A DNA stretch of 64,000 nucleotides from Apostichopus japonicus (taxonomy: Eukaryota > Echinodermata > Holothuroidea > Aspidochirotida > Stichopodidae). Numbering within the stretch: position 1 is the stretch's first letter; each line of letters opens with the position of its first letter. The position numbers and the translations under genes were made by a program. The stretch lies in assembly GCF_037975245.1 (NCBI RefSeq), contig NC_092577.1, positions 3,052,501 through 3,116,500 of the forward strand, read 5' to 3'. The notes below the pieces were generated by a model that saw nothing but the letters and a program-made list of their open reading frames with translations, was not told the DNA's origin and ran no database searches. Of the stretch, positions 57,663-64,000 are shown piece after piece.

Positions 57663-58694
57663 ATGGCGAGCCTAGAAAATGATTCGGAGAGGAGTCAATT
57701 CCTAAAATGTCCCGTGTGTCTTGAAATGTTCAACAATCCGAAGGTTTTGAACTGTGGACACTCTTTCTGCGAGAGTCCCTGCCTAGTCAGTATTGCTGGC
57801 AGGTCTGCTTTTCTAAAATGTCCGGAATGTCGAGTTGTTACGAAAGTGCCCGAAAATGACGTGAAGAACCTACCGACCAACTTTTCACTGTTGCGAGCGA
57901 TAAGCGAGGAGAAAGACAATAGAAATACTTGTACTTCGACTTGTGAACGTCATAATCGTGTGAATAACATACGTTGCTACACATGTGAGGTAGATATTTG
58001 CAAAGAATGTATCCAGGACGGCCATAGCCTCAATAGCCACGATTCTGACATTACGCGCGCACTTGACGTCACAAGTACCGCACTTTTCAGCGTACAGGAA
58101 TTTCGACGCATGCTCAGAGAGAAACACGCGGAAGTCGAGGAAGCAGAGACATCCGCTGTCAACAAATGGAAAGAAATCAGCCACAAAATCAGCCAATCAG
58201 CCAATTGCGCGCGGGAAGAAATAAACGAAATTGAGAGCGCTATGTTGATGAGACTAGAATTGGAAACCGAAGCGGATAAGCAAACGTTCGTTACAGAGAA
58301 AGACCAAATACAAGAGATGATAACCACAACTCTTGAACTTGAAGAGAAGACGAAAATGATCGCTAACGTGACGCGGAGAGGAGATACAGACCATCTTCAC
58401 GAGAGATACCAATTGGAAAGGGACGTAGTAGCGCTGTATAAAGATGTCTTCCCGACGTATGAGAAACCTCTTCCTGCAAGAAGTAAAGTTCTAATATTTG
58501 TACCAAATGAAACGAATCTCTCGTTAGGAGATCTCAAAATCGCTCCTTTGCCGCCAAAAAGGCGACCTCCATCTCCACCCTTAGGTTACAATGTTACCGA
58601 AGATACATCGGAAGGTAACCAAGATTTGGCGTCATCCTGTTTCGTTGCTTCTACCGCCGGTGATGGCGCAAATTTTCATTACGAAAATTTTTAA
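57663..58694 (+). CDS. TRIM-type protein: RING, B-box 2, coiled coil, no C-terminal domain
   Basis: A 343-residue protein in one coding exon. The RING finger spans ~16-57: C16-x2-C19, C31, H33, C36, C40, C53-x2-C56 ('LKCPVCLEMFNNPKVLNCGH'). A type 2 B-box spans 94-126: C94-x2-H97, C105-x2-C108, C113-x2-C116, H121, H126. Residues ~130-265 are charged and helical, a probable coiled coil for dimerisation. The tail has a basic/proline stretch 'PLPPKRRPPSPP' (possible SH3 ligand) and ends HYENF. TRIM proteins act as E3 ubiquitin ligases, often in innate immunity. The arrangement recalls TRIM56/TRIM2-3-like invertebrate proteins, but no NHL, filamin or SPRY domain follows. An ATG is chosen at 57663; the in-frame TTG at 57654 is inside the same exon. 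Oddity: the third zinc pair is C36-x3-C40, where x2 is usual. Possible polyadenylation signals are ATTAAA at 59020 and AATAAA at 59974. The stop comes from the sequence directly, with no frameshift. The ligase role is from the family; substrate unknown. Confidence 0.95.
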   Translation: MASLENDSERSQFLKCPVCLEMFNNPKVLNCGHSFCESPCLVSIAGRSAFLKCPECRVVTKVPENDVKNLPTNFSLLRAISEEKDNRNTCTSTCERHNRVNNIRCYTCEVDICKECIQDGHSLNSHDSDITRALDVTSTALFSVQEFRRMLREKHAEVEEAETSAVNKWKEISHKISQSANCAREEINEIESAMLMRLELETEADKQTFVTEKDQIQEMITTTLELEEKTKMIANVTRRGDTDHLHERYQLERDVVALYKDVFPTYEKPLPARSKVLIFVPNETNLSLGDLKIAPLPPKRRPPSPPLGYNVTEDTSEGNQDLASSCFVASTAGDGANFHYENF

Positions 58695-60710
58695 ATACAG
58701 AACTAAACTGGCAATGATGATGATGGTGGATGCTATGGAATGTGGTTTGATACGGAGTGCTGGGGGGGGGGGGAGGGAGGCGTCACGTCTTATCATACAG
58801 TACAGCAGGATAAAATTGCTTTAAGAAACAAACTACCTTCTAGAATATTTCTCTCAAAAGTGTTCCATGTGTCATAAGTGACAGAGATATATAAAGGTAT
58901 AGGCTATAGCCTATAGCATTGACTGACGCTTTATCTGTGAGAATGGACTCTACAGCATCGCTATCGCTCTCTACTCTTTCTCTCTATACAGAGGTTTATC
59001 TTCCTTCGTGTACAAATGTATTAAAGTTATGATTGAAATACTGTGAACAAATAACGAAGACTTATTGCGGAACATTAAATAGGTGTGTAAATACAGAGCT
59101 TTTGAAAACAAACGTATTGGTTTAACTGTACATTATATGTAAATGGTTCCTATCTTTGCCTCAAAACAAACTATCAAAACCTATATGCAAGAAGTTGAGG
59201 GAGACATTTAACAAACAAACCGGAAAAGAGCACAGCTATAGTTTTGGCTATAGAACAGGGTCGGAACCAGTGACCTTCGGATTACAAGACCTATCAACTT
59301 TTCCATTTAGAAGTTTATAAACTTTGATTTTAAGAGTGTTGCACAATACTTTGTGATGTCATACATGTTAAAGTGATTACGTAACGAGTGAGAGATGGAA
59401 CATAGTAATGAGGTGATTTAGTTTGCATCGAGCAAATAATTTATATCAATTTTATCAAAATTTAATTATGTTTTTTGGAACGAGTGCATTTATAGAGCAA
59501 TATACGAAAAAAAAGTGATGTGTGTCTGACGTCAGAAATGTTCCAATTTTTGTTAGAAGTTTTAGACCGTAGCAAATCAACGACACCAATACAGTGAACA
59601 ATTGCCCTAGCCAGTAAGTTAAGCTTGCCCATTGCCCTTGTATAGCCAGTAATTTATTTTGCCCACGAATTTCAAGTTTTATATCAACATCTATATCTTA
59701 AGGTATAAGTATCAAATTGATATTTTGGCATCTTTCAAGTTTTTCATATAATCTGGTGGCGAGATTGGGGAATGTGGGGGGGGGGGGTTGGGGTAGTTGG
59801 GGGTGCCCTGTCAATAATTATCCTGCACATAGCATGGGTCCAAACGTTTTGCTCGTTTTTAACCCACTTTGCTGTGGGTACAATTTTGACAATGACGCCA
59901 TCAGAACGTCTTATATATTTATATGTGTATATATTAATAACCCTTATTTGTCATATAGAAATTTATGTTTGTAAATAAACTTTTCGTTTGCGAAACTTTC
60001 ATGGCAATGACAATGTCGAAAGCCATAACGTTGAAAAATGAAAAAAAAAACCAGTTTCATTTGAAGCCTTTATGCGAATACGCAATATCATTCAATCTGT
60101 AATAAAAAATCATTTGTAAGATTCTTTGGTAATCCAATCACACGGAGGATGCGAAAATTTCGGTTACAAAAAAAAAACCCCAAAACGGTTGGATGAAAAG
60201 AACACATTAGTTACTTTAGATCTACAGTCTAACCATCTATCCAAACGCAAACCGGTGATATCCCCAATATTTGGAAAAGTAACATGCACAGGATTTTAAA
60301 GGTGTTTGGGAGGGGAATAATAAATGTCCCCGACTTAGTTTAGTTAGGGCATGAACCCTCTATCGATCGTCCTTTGAAGGACCAGAGTCAGATCTAGGAT
60401 TCTATATAGGAAGGAGGATGGCCCCTTGGGCCGTTGAGAAGACACTCCGGTATATGGGATGCCTGTGGGGTGCTCCCTCCTCCACCCCTCCCCCTTCGGA
60501 AAAATAAAAGCGGCAAGTCAAATGGTGCAATCTGGGGTCTAAACATACTATAAATTAAGTCTTTAATAGGTCTTAACACAAGATTGTGCTTATAAATACT
60601 TGTTTAATTTGTAGGAGACATGGAAAAAGGGGGGGGGGGGGTGGGGAGGGGTGCGGATGGACTCTGCGCACCGTCCACTTATTTGGACACTCGAACCACG
60701 TACGGGGCAG
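58695..60710. other. TRIM 3' UTR / intergenic
   Basis: A G run lies at 58761-58774. A worn tRNA-like word sits near 59265-59290 (GGTTCCGACC on the minus strand). The frames at 59717-59978 and 60394-60579 cross G-rich runs and are not convincing. Confidence 0.45.
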
Positions 60711-60922
60711 TATATTATGGAACGCGAAAAGGGCAAACTTATTTCGTTGCTAAGTTTAACGTAAGTTTAGACAACGACGTAAGTTTAGACAACGGAATTT
60801 TATACATCAACGTGAGTTTGAGCAACAGCATGGTAAAACAGCAGCAACAACTTTAATTCAGACAACAACAAACTTAGTTAACACAACGAAACATGGTTGC
60901 CCTTTTCGCGTTCCATAGTATA
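60711..60922. mobile_element. 212-bp MITE with ~26-bp inverted ends (family C)
   Basis: The left end TATATTATGGAACGCGAAAA(GGGCAA) and the reversed right end TATACTATGGAACGCGAAAA(GGGCAA) differ at one base in 26. The interior carries ACGTAAGTTTAGACAACG twice in tandem (60759-60794), then weaker versions (ACGTGAGTTTGAGCAAC and TTAGTTAACACAACG). A TA dinucleotide flanks both ends. It is too short to code, so it is a non-autonomous element; the TA edge fits Tc1/mariner-like elements but does not prove it. Confidence 0.88.
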
Positions 60923-61361
60923 CGGACAGAGATATTTTGTCTAGTGGTTCCACTCCTCTGCCATAAAGAAAGGGCGTATAGTTTTTATTGTAGGCCGTTT
61001 TTTTTTGCAAATAGTGAGCGATATTGCGAAGGTCAGCGGTGAATATTATATGATGAGAATATTGTAGAAGACCTCCAACCTACCGACACAGGGCTATGAA
61101 CACCAATTGTATGCCCACGGTGGTTTGGAACCAGTTAAATTGAAGAACAGAAGAGATGAAGAAATAACGGCGTGCATTTCATATTCATGAACTTGATTAT
61201 ACCGGCATATTTAATCAAGCAAAACGAACTTTCCATTATGTTATAACGGATTGAGTGCTAATTAATTGGGATCTTCGTCGTTTGACCCTATAGGGTGCTG
61301 TCATATATAGGTCCTAACAGGGCCGTAAATACTGCTCTGTGTCCTAATGCGCGTGATCTAT
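60923..61361. other. Non-coding spacer
   Basis: Nothing recognised. Confidence 0.4.
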
Positions 61362-61839
61362 GGTGGCATACACCTAATTAGAGTCTATATCAATCCGCCC
61401 GGATGTTCTCCTATTTCAGGAAAAGTGCCAAAATGCAGTAGGAGAACAACTTTTTTGATATGTTATCAATGAATATCTGGTTTTTTTGTGGCTTGTATGT
61501 TGAAGAGCATGAATGGAAGTACATGTGGTGCAAAAATTGAGTCACTTGAGGCAATTGTAGACCCATTTAGGCCTCCCAGGAGCAGCGTACAAAATTGTGT
61601 TTACTATACTGAGTGAAGAGGTTTGTATACAAGTGACGAAAACTTCAGGCTCTGATAGCAAAAAATCTACATGGTTATGATACAAAAAATGATGGTGCCA
61701 TGAAAGGCCAACTTGTCAGCTATCCAGTGATGGGTAGTGTTTAGCTAATGAGAACTTCTATCTATAGACTTCGAGAGGCCAAATTACTTTTGTGATTTAG
61801 TGTGTCAGTCAATGGGGCCTTTAATGGGCGTATGATACC
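61362..61839 (+). mobile_element. 478-bp MITE (family B), copy 2
   Basis: It has ends GGTGGCATACACCTAATTA and (reversed) GGTATCATACGCCCATTA. It is a near-complete match to 49688-50133, with a ~28-bp extra segment around 61460-61490 (GATATGTTATCAATGAATAT...). Shared internal words include 'GTGACGAAAACTTCAGGCTC' and 'GATGGTGCCATG'. Confidence 0.83.
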
Positions 61840-62002
61840 ATATATACTGCTTAGTGCTTACAGATCTCCAAATATGTTGTAAAGCAATAATTTAATAAAG
61901 GAGTTTAACCCTTGATCGACCTGAGGATCAGTTGTCTATGTTGAGCCGGGGAATGTTGGTAAGTGAAGTTTTGTTACAATTGCTTTTCATAGAAAGCCAC
62001 GA

Positions 62003-62032
62003 ATGAATGAATGAATGTATGAATGAATGAAC
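62003..62032. repeat. (GAAT)n microsatellite
   Basis: About seven GAAT units with one GTAT variant. A 'CTGTAAAGCGCTTTCAGCAT' word at 62055 resembles the LINE/SINE tail and suggests a worn retroelement end. Confidence 0.9.
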
Positions 62033-62302
62033 AGGAAGTCAAGAGACAAAGAACTGTAAAGCGCTTTCAGCATATTTCAATTTATGTGCAAGTTGTGAAA
62101 ATATGTTTAAACAGATCTGGTCTTCAATAACTGCTAGAAGAATCTCCGGTATAAGTCTCATATATTCCATTTCGGAGACTTAAATACAATCTTTACTGAC
62201 GCTCAGTTTAAATTCAGTCCAGTTGACGTGATTGAGAATACGTCAAATAAGCTTTCTGATTGGTTGACGAAGAGACGTGTAAAGTTGCCGAACGAACGGT
62301 GT

Positions 62303-62312
62303 ATAAATCTGC

Positions 62313-62390
<78 letters not shown>

Positions 62391-62394
62391 CTGC

Positions 62395-62480
<86 letters not shown>
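62303..62480. repeat. Two (AT)n blocks, each preceded by the same 16-bp word
   Basis: ATAAATCTGCAAAATT at 62303-62318 precedes a 65-bp AT tract, and the same word at 62385-62400 precedes a second AT tract of ~77 bp. The frames through it are artefacts. Confidence 0.95.
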
Positions 62481-62481
<1 letters not shown>

Positions 62482-62487
62482 CATGTT

Positions 62488-62627
62488 GTATGTATATTAG
62501 ATCCTCCTGCGAAGAAGCCTCATTGGCTTATCAAAGCCGCAAGCTGACCGAAGTCAGTCTCTTACATTCATATTTAACGTCCATGATTACGAATTGTTAA
62601 TTGTCAACAAATCTGTAACTGGACGAC
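62488..62627 (-). mobile_element. SINE family 2, headless copy
   Basis: It keeps the body 'GACTTCGGTCAGCTTGCGGC' and the 3' end, but the tRNA-like head is replaced after 'ACTGGACGACAAATG' (+). A short internal deletion after ATCCTCCTGC removes about 15 bp relative to the other copies. Confidence 0.85.
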
Positions 62628-62653
62628 AAATGAAAGGCAAATGAATATATATA

Positions 62654-62700
62654 ATTGAAATCGTAATGAGTTGGAAAATCCAGAACAGTGAAAAAACTTC
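62654..62700 (-). mobile_element. SINE family 3, body fragment
   Basis: AAATCGTAATGAGTTGGAAA to AGTGAAAAAACTT (+ strand) matches 55768-55811. The tRNA-like head is missing and a TATATA run follows instead. Confidence 0.7.
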
Positions 62701-63357
62701 CATCTATATATATATATAGATAGATCTCAATTATGGAATACTGTATGGATATAGTATTTGTAAAAGTAAGTTGGCCTGACGTTTCGATCCTTGCAGGATC
62801 TACTTGGATATAGTATTTATAGTTTGGCGTTGATTGTGTTTTTGCAGCAAATGTTTGCAAGATGACATAACATGTGCAGGGTGTAGTGTTCACCAAATCC
62901 TATGTAAAAGCAATGCATCATTTTGATTCCCCTATAATCCCTTTAAGTACATTAGCCTCTTTTTCAGTGGTAACAATCCTTCCTTTCGTTTGCCATGATT
63001 TAAGCCTTTTTTCTTCACAATTCTATAGGATCTATAGGTTTTACATTAAACAATGATGAATAAGACCAATCTCCCCGTTAGAAGTTGACCTGTGGTACGT
63101 TACAACTTAGTGTGTTGAACTGTTACGGTACGGTAGTAATACATGATATGCGTTGATATACCTTTACCATGCATTTAACTCTGTTAGGGGCGGCGGAAAC
63201 GGTTTCAGGAGACCCAGCGAGACAAAGGAATTGAAAAAAGAACAAGAATATGCAGAAAATAAATAATCAGGAAACAAGAGAGCGAATACCGTGAAGTTCT
63301 TCAATTAAATAAATCCTTCGTGCAAATTTTCCAGAAAAAGAGCACATTTAGTAATGA
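62701..63357. other. Non-coding spacer
   Basis: Nothing recognised. Confidence 0.4.
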
Positions 63358-63425
63358 TAATAATAATAATAAGTAATATTTATATAGCGCATAATCAGCA
63401 AAGCTGCTCAAAGCGCTTTACAAAT
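63358..63425 (-). mobile_element. LINE/SINE 3' tail (third type)
   Basis: On the minus strand: TTGTAAAGCGCTTTGAGCAG, then GATTATGCGCTATATAAAT and a (TTA)n tail. It is the same class of 3' end as the LINE at 37810-38510 but differs in the middle (CTTTGCTG). The body would lie at higher coordinates; only an A-rich stretch with CCTAAAACAGATAGTAATAA-like duplicated words (63430-63500, 63690-63740) is visible there. Confidence 0.7.
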
Positions 63426-64000
63426 GTAAAACCTAAAAACAAATAGTAACAAAAACCAAAATATTAAATATATAGGACCAATAAGGCAAAAAATGTAACT
63501 GCCAAAAGCAACAATATAAAAAACACACCCGTACTACACGATACTAGAAACTAAAAGGCAATAGTCCAAAACAATTTCAGAAGTATGTAAATAGTAAAAA
63601 AAGATTAAATCATAATCAATGTTTAAATATAAATAAGTATGAGAAACTATAGTACAGTAAGACAATTAGCCTATTGTAAAAGCCTAAAACAGATAGTAAT
63701 AAACACCCAATACTAAACGATAAAAAATAGAACCCTAAACGTAGTAAATAAATAATAATAAATAAATAAAGACTTTATGATCCTTAATTTTGCGCCTATA
63801 TACAGTACTTAGTTGTTCAGTAATAACGAAAGGATACATTTACTACTGAAAAATTATACATTTTATTACCAAGAGGGGCATGTGCAATTATAAAAGGGGC
63901 ACAAAACTGGGAGGGCGCGATTCTCCGTGCCCCTTGGTCCCGCCGACCCTGCGCAGTGCTAACCCTGATTTCATTGAGAATCAGTAAAATATTGTGCGCT
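63426..64000. other. A-rich non-coding sequence, possible body of the preceding retroelement
   Basis: A duplicated word (GTAAAACCTAAAAACAAATA and GTAAAAGCCTAAAACAGATA) suggests an internal tandem. No coding frame is seen, and no right boundary could be fixed within the window. Confidence 0.35.

Noticed and set aside
59262-59295. tRNA-like word GGTTCCGACC on the minus strand
   Set aside because: There is a single B-box-like word with no convincing A box or repeated body.

Overview
The window looks like AT-rich animal nuclear DNA, dense in tandem repeats and transposable-element (TE) remnants and poor in genes. The evidence is a spliced C1-domain exon, a single-coding-exon TRIM gene behind a good splice acceptor, tRNA-derived SINEs, 5'-truncated non-LTR retrotransposons with (ATT)n tails, TTAA-flanked MITEs and many micro/minisatellites. 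The TRIM plus the 'GCGCTATATAA...(ATT)n' LINE tails suggest a marine invertebrate deuterostome, plausibly an echinoderm such as a sea cucumber. That is inference; no species marker was seen.

Layout. 0-6.4 kb: a tRNA-SINE, a ~1-kb pentanucleotide array, a copy of a ~155-bp dispersed repeat, a C-rich ~105-bp tandem array and a SINE with clear target duplications. 7.2-7.8 kb: a ~65-bp minisatellite with a 125-bp higher-order period. 9.2-15.6 kb: one large 54/60-bp minisatellite split by a 2.84-kb DNA transposon (19-bp terminal inverted repeats, AATT target duplication, subterminal GTTATGGACGG motifs, decayed coding pieces), decaying on its right side into a divergent fringe that carries a LINE tail. 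17.0-17.8 kb: a 20-bp minisatellite. 19.5-22.7 kb: a degenerate ~210-bp tandem domain containing three copies of the 155-bp repeat. 27-29.8 kb: a MITE, a pair of ~320-bp direct repeats and a minus-strand exon encoding the first half of a DAG/phorbol-ester-type C1 domain. 30-37.8 kb: mostly featureless, with one G-rich 3-copy repeat. 37.8-46.6 kb: three LINE fragments, a 78-bp minisatellite, the second copy of the first SINE family and the second MITE copy. 46.6-57 kb: SINE fragments, a 446-bp MITE, (AT)n tracts and a LINE 3' end. 57.6-58.7 kb: the TRIM gene. 58.7-64 kb: a 212-bp MITE, the second 478-bp MITE copy, (AT)n tracts, SINE fragments and a LINE/SINE tail.

Only two protein-coding features are supported for the host: the TRIM (RING, B-box, coiled coil) CDS on + and the C1 exon on -. 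Nothing links them functionally. Most long open frames here are artefacts of stop-free tandem repeats. The main interest is structural: TEs nested in satellites, SINEs sharing LINE 3' ends, and TE pieces lying close to both genes.
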